From NCBI RefSeq assembly GCF_900176535.1, contig NZ_FWXT01000003.1, forward strand, positions 496,001 to 560,000: DNA of 64,000 nucleotides, given 5' to 3'. Below, piece by piece: positions 8,160 through 16,718 of this stretch. The translations under genes were made by a program, and so were the position numbers. The notes under the pieces were generated by a model that was given only the letters and a program-made list of their open reading frames with translations, had not been told where the DNA came from and searched no databases. Source of the DNA: Pedobacter africanus (GTDB lineage: Bacteria > Bacteroidota > Bacteroidia > Sphingobacteriales > Sphingobacteriaceae). The first letter of the stretch is position 1. Every line of letters begins with the position of its first letter.

Positions 8160-9212
8160 ATGACCGATAATTTATACATGCAAAGGTGCATCGAGCTCGC
8201 CGCTATGGGAATGGGAAGTGTGAGCCCGAATCCTATGGTAGGTTGTGTTATCGTAAACAATGGAAAAATCATAGGCGAAGGCTATCATGTTAAGTTTGGT
8301 GAAGCGCATGCCGAGGTAAATGCTATAAATTCGGTATGGAATGCCTATGGAGACCAGGCCCCGGAATTACTGGCCAAAGCTACGGTATATGTAAGTCTTG
8401 AACCCTGTGCCCATTTTGGCAAAACCCCACCTTGCGCCGATCTGCTCATCAGGCACAAGGTCAGGAAAGTGGTGATTGGAAACCGCGACCCTTTTGATGG
8501 GGTAAACGGCAAAGGCATAGGAAAACTAGAAAATGCGGGTATTGAGGTAGTATCCGGTATACTCGAACAGCAATGCTATCAGCTCAACCGGAGGTTCTTT
8601 ACACGGATCACCCGACAGCGGCCCTACATCATTTTAAAGTGGGCAGAAACGGCTGATGGTTATTTTGCACCCAAAGATAAGCTGCAGCAATGGATCAGCG
8701 GACCTCTCGCTAAAAAACTGGTGCATAAATGGCGTACAGAAGAGGATGCGGTTCTGGTGGGCAAACAAACGGCCCTTGCGGATAACCCAAAGCTCAATGC
8801 GCGGGAATGGAAAGGTAAAAATCCCATCCGGCTGCTCACTGACAGAAAACTGGAGGTTTCAACAGGCAGCAACCTTTATAATAATCAGGTCAAAACAGTG
8901 ATATTTAATGAAATCAAGACTGCTGTGGAAGGAAATATCCATTTTATACAAATGGAAGACATGCAGTATTACCTGCCCCAGAAAATAGCTTTTCAGCTTT
9001 ATCTGATGGATATCGCTTCTGTGATTATTGAGGGCGGGGCAAATATACTCAACCAGTTCATTTCTGCTGGCCTTTGGGACGAGGCAAGGGTATTTACTGC
9101 TGCCCATACCTGGAACGATGGCCTTGCCGCACCAAAAATACAGGGACATAGGATCGAAGACCTGGACCTTGGTAACGATAAATTAACGGTCTATCAAAAT
9201 AACCATTCATGA
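8160..9212 (+). CDS. ribD: Bifunctional riboflavin deaminase/reductase RibD
   Basis: Carries out two successive steps of riboflavin synthesis: deamination of the pyrimidine intermediate, then NADPH reduction of its ribosyl group. The 350 residues show an N-terminal cytidine-deaminase-like zinc domain ('GEAHAEVNAI' and 'PCAHFGKTPPC', residues 1-145) and a C-terminal DHFR-like reductase ('RPYIILKWAETADGYFA', 'VIIEGGANILNQF'). The end of the reductase domain is somewhat short. The ATG at 8160 gives the normal N-terminus (MTDNLYMQRCIELA). Its TGA overlaps the EamA gene start by 4 bp, so ribD heads a run of co-directional genes to about 11962. No other rib genes are in view. Confidence 0.95.
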   Translation: MTDNLYMQRCIELAAMGMGSVSPNPMVGCVIVNNGKIIGEGYHVKFGEAHAEVNAINSVWNAYGDQAPELLAKATVYVSLEPCAHFGKTPPCADLLIRHKVRKVVIGNRDPFDGVNGKGIGKLENAGIEVVSGILEQQCYQLNRRFFTRITRQRPYIILKWAETADGYFAPKDKLQQWISGPLAKKLVHKWRTEEDAVLVGKQTALADNPKLNAREWKGKNPIRLLTDRKLEVSTGSNLYNNQVKTVIFNEIKTAVEGNIHFIQMEDMQYYLPQKIAFQLYLMDIASVIIEGGANILNQFISAGLWDEARVFTAAHTWNDGLAAPKIQGHRIEDLDLGNDKLTVYQNNHS

Positions 9213-10066
9213 TCTATTTACTCATTAGTATTTGCTGTAGCGTTACAGTCGCTGTCCTCCTCAAACTCGCCCGAAGGTATAAGATCAATATTGTACAGGC
9301 CGTAACATGGAACTACTTGTTTGCCATTGTACTTAGTTTATTCTTTTTTAAGCCTTCCTTTAGTGATCTGACCAGTGCCCCGGTCAATTCAGTTTACATT
9401 GCTTTGGGTATTTTGTTACCGGTTGTTTTCTGGTTTCTTGCTGGTTCGGTAAGAAATATAGGCATTGTAAAAACCGATATTGCGCAACGTCTGTCGCTGT
9501 TCCTGCCTATAATGGCTGCTTATTTTATCTTTAAGGAGCAGTTCAGTCTCCCTAAAATAGCCGGATTGTCAATAGGTTTTATTGCTATATTTTTTACGCT
9601 CTATAAAAAAACTGCCCAAAAGAATGAAGGCTTAAACTGGCTGTACCCAATTTTTGTGTTCATTGGTTTCGGAATTATCGATATTCTTTTTAAAAAGATT
9701 GCCCAGATCAAGGCCATTCCCTATACCAGCTCACTGATTGTGATTTTCATCCTGGCTTTTGTCATCTCACTGGCCGCCGTTTTCTACCTCTCGGCCTTTA
9801 AAAAACAAAAAATGGAGTTTGTTAATTTCATTTGCGGATGTATCCTTGGCTTCTTTAATTTTTTCAATATCCTTTTCTACCTTAAGGCACATCGCATAAT
9901 GGCCGATAACCCTTCGGTGGTATTTGCTGCCATGAATATGGGGGTTATCATTGCCGGTAGTCTGGTAGGTATACTTATTTTTAAAGAAAAGCTAAACAAG
10001 TTGAACTACTGGGGACTTGCCCTTGCCCTGCTGGCCATTTTGCTGATTACAAATCCGTTTAGTTAA
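9209..10066 (+). CDS. EamA-family membrane transporter (DMT superfamily)
   Basis: A 285-residue integral membrane protein with about ten hydrophobic helices, laid out as two EamA-type halves; for example 'ILLPVVFWFLAGSVRNIGIVKTDIAQRLSLFLPIMAAYFIFKEQFSLPKIAGLSIGFIAIFFTLY' and 'NPSVVFAAMNMGVIIAGSLVGILIFKEKLNKLNYWGLALALLAILL' both carry the 'FKE' turn typical of drug/metabolite transporters. Substrate unknown. Its ATG overlaps the ribD stop, and its TAA overlaps the next ATG (TAATG), so it is translationally coupled on both sides. Coupling to ribD raises, but does not show, a role in flavin-related traffic. Confidence 0.85.
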   Translation: MIYLLISICCSVTVAVLLKLARRYKINIVQAVTWNYLFAIVLSLFFFKPSFSDLTSAPVNSVYIALGILLPVVFWFLAGSVRNIGIVKTDIAQRLSLFLPIMAAYFIFKEQFSLPKIAGLSIGFIAIFFTLYKKTAQKNEGLNWLYPIFVFIGFGIIDILFKKIAQIKAIPYTSSLIVIFILAFVISLAAVFYLSAFKKQKMEFVNFICGCILGFFNFFNILFYLKAHRIMADNPSVVFAAMNMGVIIAGSLVGILIFKEKLNKLNYWGLALALLAILLITNPFS

Positions 10067-10680
10067 TGTTATTCGACGATACTTATAAAACCATAGCAGC
10101 GGCAGCTGAAGGGGTATTCCGCGACAGGGGAAGTAAATTTATCGGCTATGCGTATCCGGTGTTTTCTGAAGATGAAGTTAAAGATATACTTTCTAAGCTT
10201 AGGGCCGAACATGCCAAAGCCAGGCATTTCTGCTGGGCCCTGCGCTTAAGCCCCGACAGAAGCATCTTCCGCATTCAGGATGATGGAGAGCCTTCGGGCA
10301 CCGCAGGGAGACCTATCCTCAATACCCTGCTCTCGGCCGATATTACCAATGTGCTGGTAGTGGTAGTGCGCTATTTTGGTGGTACCTTGCTTGGTGTGCC
10401 AGGTCTTATCAATGCCTATAAAACTGCCGCTGCAGAAGCCATTCAGGCGGCAGCAATTGTAGAAAAGACAGTCAACGACATTTATGAGGTTCAGTTCGAT
10501 TATCTGCTCATGAACGATGTGATGAAACTGATCAAAGAGGAAAAATTAAATGTTTTGTCCCAAAGCTTTGACAACTCCTGCAGCATGAGGCTGGAAATCA
10601 GAAAATCGGTTCTGAACAGTATTCTCCATAAAATTGAAAAAATTGAAGGTCTCCGGGCAAAATACCTATTTACTGCCTGA
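10066..10680 (+). CDS. YigZ/IMPACT family protein
   Basis: A 204-residue protein of the YigZ/UPF0029 (IMPACT) family. The conserved N-terminal domain is seen in 'FRDRGSKFIGYAYPVFSEDEVKDIL', 'HAKARHFCWALRL', 'IQDDGEPSGTAGRPIL' and 'VLVVVVRYFGGTLLGVPGLINAYKTAAAEAI'. The rest is a small ferredoxin-like C-terminal domain (DUF1949-like). Bacterial members are poorly understood; eukaryotic IMPACT regulates translation through GCN1. The TAATG overlap with the transporter gene shows coupling. The family call is firm; the function is open. Confidence 0.9.
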   Translation: MLFDDTYKTIAAAAEGVFRDRGSKFIGYAYPVFSEDEVKDILSKLRAEHAKARHFCWALRLSPDRSIFRIQDDGEPSGTAGRPILNTLLSADITNVLVVVVRYFGGTLLGVPGLINAYKTAAAEAIQAAAIVEKTVNDIYEVQFDYLLMNDVMKLIKEEKLNVLSQSFDNSCSMRLEIRKSVLNSILHKIEKIEGLRAKYLFTA

Positions 10681-10700
10681 AATTTGATAACTTTAAGCTT

Positions 10701-11567
10701 ATGGGCCAAGAATTGTCGGCTGCCGATCTGATCATTAATCCTGATGGCAGTATATACCACCTTAACCTTTTACCTGAAGATGTTGCCGATACTGTAATTA
10801 CAGTTGGCGATCCGGACAGGGTACCAGAGGTTTCCAAACATTTTGACACGATCGAGCTGCGTAAGGGCGGACGGGAATTCATCACCCATACCGGCCATCT
10901 CGGTAAAAAACGACTCACAGTGGTCTCTACAGGTATAGGGACAGACAACATTGACATCGTGCTCAATGAACTTGATGCATTGGTAAATGTCAATTTCAAA
11001 ACCCGACAAGTTAAAAAGGACCTCCGCTCGTTAAACATCATCCGGATCGGTACTTCCGGTGCGATACAGGACGATGTGCCTATGGGTACCATCCTGGCTT
11101 CCTCCTTTGGTCTGGGAATGGACGCGCTGATGAATTATTATATGCACGAACTATCCGGTGACGAACACAGCCTGCTAGATGGCATAAAAACGCATTTTTC
11201 CCACTTCAAAGGCATCAGTCCTTACATTACTGCAGCCGATAACGGACTGCTGAACACTATTGGAATCGAAATGGAAAAAGGGATCACAGTAACCGCTCCG
11301 GGCTTTTATGCACCTCAGGGCCGACAAGTAAGGGCAAAAAATGCGATCCAGAACCTCATTCCTCTGCTGAGTTCCTTTCGCCATTCCGGTTACAGGATTA
11401 CCAACCTGGAAATGGAAACAGCTGGAATTTATGCCCTGGCAAAAGTTCTGGGTCATAAAGCCTTATCTGTAAATGCCATACTGGCCAGCAGGGTAAACCA
11501 TCAGTTCAGTAACGAACCAGCAAAGGTGATTAACAAAGCCATAAATATGGTGCTGGAGAAGTTATAG
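10701..11567 (+). CDS. Nucleoside phosphorylase (PNP/UDP family, uridine phosphorylase-like)
   Basis: A 288-residue phosphorylase that probably cleaves nucleosides to base plus ribose-1-phosphate in salvage. Motifs of the PNP_UDP_1 family: 'VADTVITVGDPDRVPEVSKHF' (phosphate site), 'TVVSTGIGTDNIDIVLNELDAL', 'IIRIGTSGAIQDDVPMGTI', and 'ITNLEMETAGIYALAKVLGH' (ribose-binding Glu/Met). These fit uridine phosphorylases somewhat better than PNPs, but specificity cannot be read with certainty. It follows the YigZ gene by 20 bp. TAACTTTA, one mismatch from the -7 consensus, lies 5 nt before the ATG. Confidence 0.9.
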   Translation: MGQELSAADLIINPDGSIYHLNLLPEDVADTVITVGDPDRVPEVSKHFDTIELRKGGREFITHTGHLGKKRLTVVSTGIGTDNIDIVLNELDALVNVNFKTRQVKKDLRSLNIIRIGTSGAIQDDVPMGTILASSFGLGMDALMNYYMHELSGDEHSLLDGIKTHFSHFKGISPYITAADNGLLNTIGIEMEKGITVTAPGFYAPQGRQVRAKNAIQNLIPLLSSFRHSGYRITNLEMETAGIYALAKVLGHKALSVNAILASRVNHQFSNEPAKVINKAINMVLEKL

Positions 11568-11641
11568 GGCATTTTTGATTGCCGGCTGACAAACAAAAAG
11601 AAGCTTTTAAGCGTTAATTGAGTAGTTATTAATAGAAAATT

Positions 11642-11962
11642 ATGTTTAAAAAAATAAAAGACGAGTTCACTACTTCATTAGTTAGCTCCTTACTTACAAA
11701 ATACGAAGCCGAAGAACTGGATGCGGGGAAAAGACTGATTTCCGTCGTTGCAGGTGTTTACATGTTGCAAAAAGGGATTAGAAAAATCCGAAAACATCAT
11801 ATTGTAGCAGTCGAAGAAATTGTATTGGGTAGCATACTGCTTTACAGCGCCGCTTCAGGGCTCCACAAAAAGATCATTAAACAGCCGGTCCAGCCGTCGG
11901 ATATCAGAAAAAACCAGATACAAGGCAACGATCCACGTTCAGATGTTCCTGCCTTCGTCTAA
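11642..11962 (+). CDS. Small hypothetical membrane protein
   Basis: A 106-residue protein that I do not recognise. Two short hydrophobic segments (about residues 33-45 and 61-77, 'IVLGSILLYSAASGL') are separated by a basic stretch ('KGIRKIRKHH'), which suggests a small two-pass or membrane-associated protein. The tail (from residue 84) is polar. It lies 74 bp after the nucleoside phosphorylase in the same direction. A short GC-rich stem (GGGG-ccgaa-CCCC) near 11992-12004 follows it and may help termination. Confidence 0.55.
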   Translation: MFKKIKDEFTTSLVSSLLTKYEAEELDAGKRLISVVAGVYMLQKGIRKIRKHHIVAVEEIVLGSILLYSAASGLHKKIIKQPVQPSDIRKNQIQGNDPRSDVPAFV

Positions 11963-12023
11963 CGAAAAAGTGAACAACTGACAAAAGACGGGGCCGAACC
12001 CCCTCTCCTTCTTCGCTTTCCAT

Positions 12024-12043
12024 AAAATTTGGTGTCTTTAAGA
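12024..12043. repeat. 20-bp direct repeat, copy 1 (3' side of GH92 gene)
   Basis: AAAATTTGGTGTCTTTAAGA occurs here, 7 bp beyond the stop of the GH92 gene, and again at 14492-14511 upstream of that gene. The two copies are identical and in the same orientation. Confidence 0.85.
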
Positions 12044-12050
12044 AGAAAGA

Positions 12051-14414
12051 TTACCTGATTTTATCTGTCATCACAAATCTTAAAACCCCGCCATCAATAA
12101 TATCGGCATGCCTGATGGTATGCCCTTTAAGCAGCCTCCCATTCAAAAGCACTTTAGCTACATAAATGTGCTTATCACTTTGGTTAACTGCCTCGATGGT
12201 CAACTTCTTCCCGTTCTCTAAATTCAGCACGGCAGTGTTCACAGCGGGGCTTCCCAATGCATATTCATCAGAACCTGGCGAAACCGGATAAAAGCCTAAT
12301 GATGAAAACATATACCAGGCGCTCATCTGCCCGCAATCGTCATTTCCACCCAATCCGTCCGGCGTAGGCTTATACTGCATTTTCAAGATCATCCTTACCC
12401 TTTCCTGCGTTTTCCAGGGTTGCCCTACCCAGTTGTACAGGTAGGCTACATGATGCGCCGGTTCATTGCCATGCACATAACCTCCAATAATGCCCTCCCG
12501 TGTAATGTCCTCCGTTTCAGCAAAAAACTCATCGGGCAGGTGCATGGTAAAGAGCGAGTCCAGGCGGGCGGCCACTCTTTTTGCACCACCCATCACCTCA
12601 ATCATTGCCTTAGGGTCATGCGGTACAAAGAAGCTATAGTTCCAGGTATTGCCCTCAATAAAACCCTGATCGTGCGTGCTCAGCGCATCAAAATCCTTTT
12701 TAAAAGAACCATCAGCCAGCCTTGGGCGCATAAAACCTATACGGGCATCAAACACATTCCTCCAGTTTGCTGCCCTTTTTATGAAAGTCGAATAAACATC
12801 TTCCCTGCCTAGTTTTTTAGCCATCTGGGCAATACACCAATCGTCGTAAGCATATTCCAAAGTATTGGAAACCGAAGTCCGGTTATTTTCTGCAGGGATA
12901 TAGCCTTTGTCAATATAATCCCCGATCCCTTCATAGCTGCGACGGTTTGCGGTGGTAACACACGCCTCCAGTGCTCTGGCGGCGTTACCATTATAAACGC
13001 CTTTAACCACTGCGTCAGCAATAACAGACACGCTATGGTAGCCGCTCATGCACCAGTTGTCGTTGGCGTAGTGCGACCATATCGGCAACATTTTTAAAGT
13101 GCTCTGGTCGTAATGGGCCAGCATAGATTTCACTATGTCGTTGTTGCGCGATGGCTGCATAATGTTTAGAAAAGGATGCAGCGCCCTATAGGTATCCCAT
13201 AAGGAGAAAGTAGTGTAATTTGTAAAACCATTGGCTTTATGTACATTCTGATCCAGTCCTTTGTACTCAGTATTTACATCGGTGTAATTGGTAGGGTTAA
13301 TAAAAGCATGGTACATCGCTGTATAAAAATTAATCTTATCGTCCTCACTGGCGTCAATAACAATTTTATTCAGCTCTGTATTCCATTTTGCCTGTGCCTT
13401 AGCTTTTATCCTGTCAAAATCCCAGCCTGGTGCTTCACTGCGCATATTTTCCAATGCGTTTTCCTGGCTTACTGGCGAGAGTGCAAATTTAATCACAACC
13501 TGTTCCTCATCAGTAGTAGTAAAATCAAAGTACATCCTGATGCGTTTTCCAGCGATGTCAGGGAAATTTCTGGTTTGGTCAAATTTTCTCCAAAAGCCTT
13601 TGTACACCTGTGTTTTATCAAAATTCTTTTGACCGTACCCCTTAAACGGTTTTGAGAACGACATGGCAAAATACACTGTCCGGGTTCGTGCCCAGCCATT
13701 GGTTTGCCTGTAGCCCGTTACCAGTGTATCGTTTACAACCCTTACAAAGGTCCATACATTTTTGTCTTCATAATTGTAAATGCCCGACATCAGGTCCAGC
13801 ACCACATGCGAGTCTTCCGATTTCGGAAAGGTATAACGATGCAGTCCCACACGCTCAGTGGCGGTCAGTTCTGCCATGATCTGGTGATCATCCAGCTTTA
13901 CACGATAGTAACCTGCTTCAATATGTTCATTGGCATGAGAAAATCCTGAACGGAAGCCACTGCCGGGGTTATCTGCTGTGCCGGGATTTAACTTAAGCCT
14001 GCCTTGTGTGGGCATCACTAAAAAATCACCCAGATCTGAATGTCCGGTGCCGCTAAAATGGGTATGGCTAAATCCCACTATTGTTTTATCCTCATATTTA
14101 TAGCCGGCACAATATTTATAAACATCCCCATTGTACTTTCCATTCATTTCATAAGAAAGGGTATCTGTATCCGGACTTAGCTGTACCGCTCCAAAAGGTA
14201 CTGTAGCCCCAGGATAGGTATGTCCCATTTTCTGTGTTCCAATAATGGGTTTTACGTATTTTACCAGGGCCTGTTGCGCATAGGTCCGCTTTGGAAGCAA
14301 TGCCAGCAAAAACAGAACTGAAAACAAAAATAAACTGCGTAACCTACGCAAAAACAAAATACCAGCCATAATTACCATAAAAAATAAAAGCCCTAATCTA
14401 TAAAAAATCTTCAT
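12051..14414 (-). CDS. GH92 family alpha-mannosidase
   Basis: A 787-residue exported glycoside hydrolase of family 92, calcium-dependent exo-alpha-mannosidases abundant in Bacteroidota. Family motifs: N-terminal 'VKPIIGTQKMGHTYPGATVPFGAVQLSPDT', 'GFSHTHFSGTGHSDLGDFLVMP', 'TTFSLWDTYRALHPFL', 'EGNTWNYSFFVPHD', and C-terminal 'GLGGNDDCGQMSAWYMFSSLGFYPVSPG'. The N-terminus is unusually long and hydrophobic, with a first segment (residues 1-22), 'RRLRS', a second segment and a cleavage site near 'TYAQQ'. A start at Met13 or Met16 would leave a more ordinary signal peptide. No SusC/SusD pair is nearby. The gene is flanked by a 20-bp direct repeat, which may mark a transferred cassette. Confidence 0.93.
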   Translation of the reverse strand: MKIFYRLGLLFFMVIMAGILFLRRLRSLFLFSVLFLLALLPKRTYAQQALVKYVKPIIGTQKMGHTYPGATVPFGAVQLSPDTDTLSYEMNGKYNGDVYKYCAGYKYEDKTIVGFSHTHFSGTGHSDLGDFLVMPTQGRLKLNPGTADNPGSGFRSGFSHANEHIEAGYYRVKLDDHQIMAELTATERVGLHRYTFPKSEDSHVVLDLMSGIYNYEDKNVWTFVRVVNDTLVTGYRQTNGWARTRTVYFAMSFSKPFKGYGQKNFDKTQVYKGFWRKFDQTRNFPDIAGKRIRMYFDFTTTDEEQVVIKFALSPVSQENALENMRSEAPGWDFDRIKAKAQAKWNTELNKIVIDASEDDKINFYTAMYHAFINPTNYTDVNTEYKGLDQNVHKANGFTNYTTFSLWDTYRALHPFLNIMQPSRNNDIVKSMLAHYDQSTLKMLPIWSHYANDNWCMSGYHSVSVIADAVVKGVYNGNAARALEACVTTANRRSYEGIGDYIDKGYIPAENNRTSVSNTLEYAYDDWCIAQMAKKLGREDVYSTFIKRAANWRNVFDARIGFMRPRLADGSFKKDFDALSTHDQGFIEGNTWNYSFFVPHDPKAMIEVMGGAKRVAARLDSLFTMHLPDEFFAETEDITREGIIGGYVHGNEPAHHVAYLYNWVGQPWKTQERVRMILKMQYKPTPDGLGGNDDCGQMSAWYMFSSLGFYPVSPGSDEYALGSPAVNTAVLNLENGKKLTIEAVNQSDKHIYVAKVLLNGRLLKGHTIRHADIIDGGVLRFVMTDKIR

Positions 14415-14491
14415 TGTTTCCGCACACAGTAAAAATAGTTCGTAATTATTCTTCTATCCTCATCAACTCATCTTTGCCCCGCTCACTCCCC

Positions 14492-14511
14492 AAAATTTGG
14501 TGTCTTTAAGA
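14492..14511. repeat. 20-bp direct repeat, copy 2 (5' side of GH92 gene)
   Basis: Identical to 12024-12043. After copy 1 the sequence continues AGAAAGATTACC; after copy 2 about 47 bp intervene (with a GCCT/AGGC stem) before AGAAAGATCACC. The similarity therefore goes beyond the 20 bp. Confidence 0.8.
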
Positions 14512-14617
14512 GCACATAGGAAAATTTTGCCTTTTTCAGGCAAAGGTTTCCCGTCCGAAGAAAGATCACCAACTTTTAATTTTACAAGCCCATTAAACTT
14601 TTCCGCTTTAAATCCCG

Positions 14618-14625
14618 TACTTTTG
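14618..14625 (+). promoter_or_regulatory. -7 promoter box candidate for mnmA
   Basis: TACTTTTG is an exact match to TAnnTTTG, 50 nt before the mnmA ATG. No well-placed -33 element was seen. Confidence 0.4.
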
Positions 14626-14641
14626 TGCCTTAATTTTATTT

Positions 14642-14660
14642 ACCGGGCTTTGAACCCGGT
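14642..14660 (+). promoter_or_regulatory. Inverted repeat in the mnmA leader
   Basis: ACCGGGCTTTGAACCCGGT forms a hairpin of six perfect G/C-rich pairs plus inner pairs, between the promoter box and the mnmA start (14676). It could be an operator or a leader hairpin; no T-run follows, so it is not a typical terminator. Confidence 0.4.
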
Positions 14661-14675
14661 CTATTTTAAAATACA

Positions 14676-15767
14676 ATGAGCAAAAGAGGTAGAATATTGG
14701 TCGCCATGAGTGGCGGTGTCGACAGTTCCGTAGCCGCAGTGATGCTGCACGAACAAGGTTACGAAGTAATTGGTTTAACCATGAAAACCTGGGATTACGC
14801 GACCTCAGGAAGCAACAGCAAGGAAACCGGCTGCTGCAGTCTCGACAGCATCAACGATGCCCGTACCCTTGCTGTAAACTACGGCTTTCCCCATTACATA
14901 CTGGATATCCGCAATGAGTTCGGCGATTTTGTGATCGACAACTTTGTTGATGAATACCTTGCAGGACGTACCCCTAACCCCTGCGTACTGTGCAATACGC
15001 ATATCAAATGGGAAGCCCTGTTAAAACGCGCCAATAAACTCGACTGCGAATTTATTGCAACCGGTCATTATGCCAATATCCGTTTGCAGGATAATGGCCG
15101 TTATGTCATTTCTAAAGGGAAAGACGAAAACAAAGACCAGTCGTACGTACTCTGGGGCGTTTCTCAGGAAAACCTTTCCCGTACCCAATTCCCTTTAGGC
15201 TCATTTGCCAAATCGGAGATCAGGCAGATGGCACTGGATATGGGGCAGGAAGAACTGGCAAAAAAAAGCGAAAGCTACGAGATCTGTTTCGTGCCTGATA
15301 ACGACTACCGTTCATTTTTAAAACATAAAGTAGAGGGCCTGGAAGAGCGGGTTGCCGGTGGCAACTTCGTGAATAGCCAGGGTATGGTGATCGGCCAGCA
15401 CAAAGGTTACCCTTTTTATACGATTGGTCAGCGTAAAGGCCTTGGTGTTGCTTTTGGAGAACCGATGTTCGTTACCCAGATCCTTCCGGAAAGCAATACT
15501 GTGGTATTGGGCAGGGCCGATGAACTGGAGCGTAAAGAAGCCATGGTCAGGAACCTTAACCTGGTTAAATACGAGCATATCAACGAGCCGCTGGATAATG
15601 TGGTTACTAAAATCCGTTATAAAGACGCAGGGATGCTAAGTACCATTGTACAGGAAAAAGACAAAATGCGCGTGGTGTTTGATCACAATGTTTCAGCCAT
15701 TGCACCCGGACAATCAGCTGTATTTTATGAAGGAAATGATTTGCTGGGTGGCGGCTTCCTTTGCTAA
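14676..15767 (+). CDS. mnmA: tRNA-specific 2-thiouridylase MnmA
   Basis: Inserts sulfur at C2 of the wobble uridine in tRNA-Glu, -Gln and -Lys, using ATP and a persulfide relay. The 363 residues show the PP-loop 'VAMSGGVDSSVAAVML', the catalytic Cys in 'PNPCVLCNTHIKW', 'ATGHYAN' and the second Cys in 'SYEICFVPDNDY', followed by the tRNA-binding domain ('YTIGQRKGLG') and a C-terminal beta-barrel. The ATG at 14676 gives the usual N-terminus (MSKRGRILVAMSGG). It is convergent with the metallophosphatase gene 3 bp away; a short GCTAA-gcc-TTAGC stem sits at the junction. Confidence 0.97.
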   Translation: MSKRGRILVAMSGGVDSSVAAVMLHEQGYEVIGLTMKTWDYATSGSNSKETGCCSLDSINDARTLAVNYGFPHYILDIRNEFGDFVIDNFVDEYLAGRTPNPCVLCNTHIKWEALLKRANKLDCEFIATGHYANIRLQDNGRYVISKGKDENKDQSYVLWGVSQENLSRTQFPLGSFAKSEIRQMALDMGQEELAKKSESYEICFVPDNDYRSFLKHKVEGLEERVAGGNFVNSQGMVIGQHKGYPFYTIGQRKGLGVAFGEPMFVTQILPESNTVVLGRADELERKEAMVRNLNLVKYEHINEPLDNVVTKIRYKDAGMLSTIVQEKDKMRVVFDHNVSAIAPGQSAVFYEGNDLLGGGFLC

Positions 15768-15770
15768 GCC

Positions 15771-16718
15771 TTAGCTTTCCAGTGCATTGGAAATCAGGTA
15801 GGGCGATGCGGTTTTGACCCGCTTGCCTTTATACCTTTCAAAGTAATAATCGATGCGGCCTAAATTGATGCCCGCAAAACCTACCTGGTTAATGCTGGTG
15901 ATGCCCCCATCCAGGTTCTGTACATCTTCGGGCTGATCCATAAAGGTATGTGTATGCCCCCCGATAATCAGATCTATATTCCTGGTGTTCTTTGCCAGTA
16001 CCTGGTCAGATACCTTGTCTGAATTGTATTTATAGCCCAGGTGCGACAGGCAGATGACCAGGTCGCATTTTAGTGCATTTTTAAGCAGATCGGCCATTTC
16101 GCTGGCTTTTTTTACCGGATCTATATAGATGGTATCACCATAGTTTTTATCCTCTACCAGGCCTTTTAATTGTATACCAATGCCAAATACCCCTATTTTA
16201 AGCCCCCCTTTTTTAAATACCTTATAAGGCTGTGTAGATTTGTTCAGTAAGGTATTTGAAAAATCATAATTGCTGCAGATGATCGGGAAATTTGCATGTG
16301 GCAGTTGTTTGTGGAAGCCTTCCAGTCCGTTGTCAAAGTCATGGTTGCCCATGGTGGCCGCATCGTAGCCCATGGCGGTCATCAGTTTGATCTCCAGTTC
16401 GCCACCAAACCTGTTAAAATAGGGTGTGCCTTGAAAAATATCGCCGGCATCCAGCAACAGTACATTTTTTTCGGCTGCCCTGATCCGGTTGATCAAAGCG
16501 GCACGTCTGGCCGTACCTCCCAGCCCCTGGTTTCTTGACCCATCCATGGGGAAAGGTTCAATACGGCTGTGCACATCATTGGTATGCAATATAGTCAGCT
16601 TTACCAGGTCGCCCGCTGCAAAAGCACTAACTGCATCCAGGTTTAGCGCCAGAGCGGCAGCGGCTACCCCGCCAGTCCTGATGAAATTCCTGCGGTTAAT
16701 CTTTAGTAATTCTTCCAT
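15771..16718 (-). CDS. Tat-exported metallophosphatase (5'-nucleotidase N-terminal domain)
   Basis: A 315-residue calcineurin-like phosphoesterase corresponding to the N-terminal half of UshA-type 5'-nucleotidases. A Tat signal is visible near the start ('NRRNFIRTGGVAAAALALN'). Metal-binding motifs: 'ILHTNDVHSRIEP', 'LLDAGDIFQGTPY', 'ATMGNHDFDNGLEG', 'ICLSHLGYK' and 'IIGGHTHTF'. The substrate-binding C-terminal domain is absent and is encoded by the gene just upstream, so the two probably form one split 5'-nucleotidase. The start at 16718 (MEELLKINRR) overlaps that gene by 23 bp, indicating coupled translation. Confidence 0.88.
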   Translation of the reverse strand: MEELLKINRRNFIRTGGVAAAALALNLDAVSAFAAGDLVKLTILHTNDVHSRIEPFPMDGSRNQGLGGTARRAALINRIRAAEKNVLLLDAGDIFQGTPYFNRFGGELEIKLMTAMGYDAATMGNHDFDNGLEGFHKQLPHANFPIICSNYDFSNTLLNKSTQPYKVFKKGGLKIGVFGIGIQLKGLVEDKNYGDTIYIDPVKKASEMADLLKNALKCDLVICLSHLGYKYNSDKVSDQVLAKNTRNIDLIIGGHTHTFMDQPEDVQNLDGGITSINQVGFAGINLGRIDYYFERYKGKRVKTASPYLISNALES

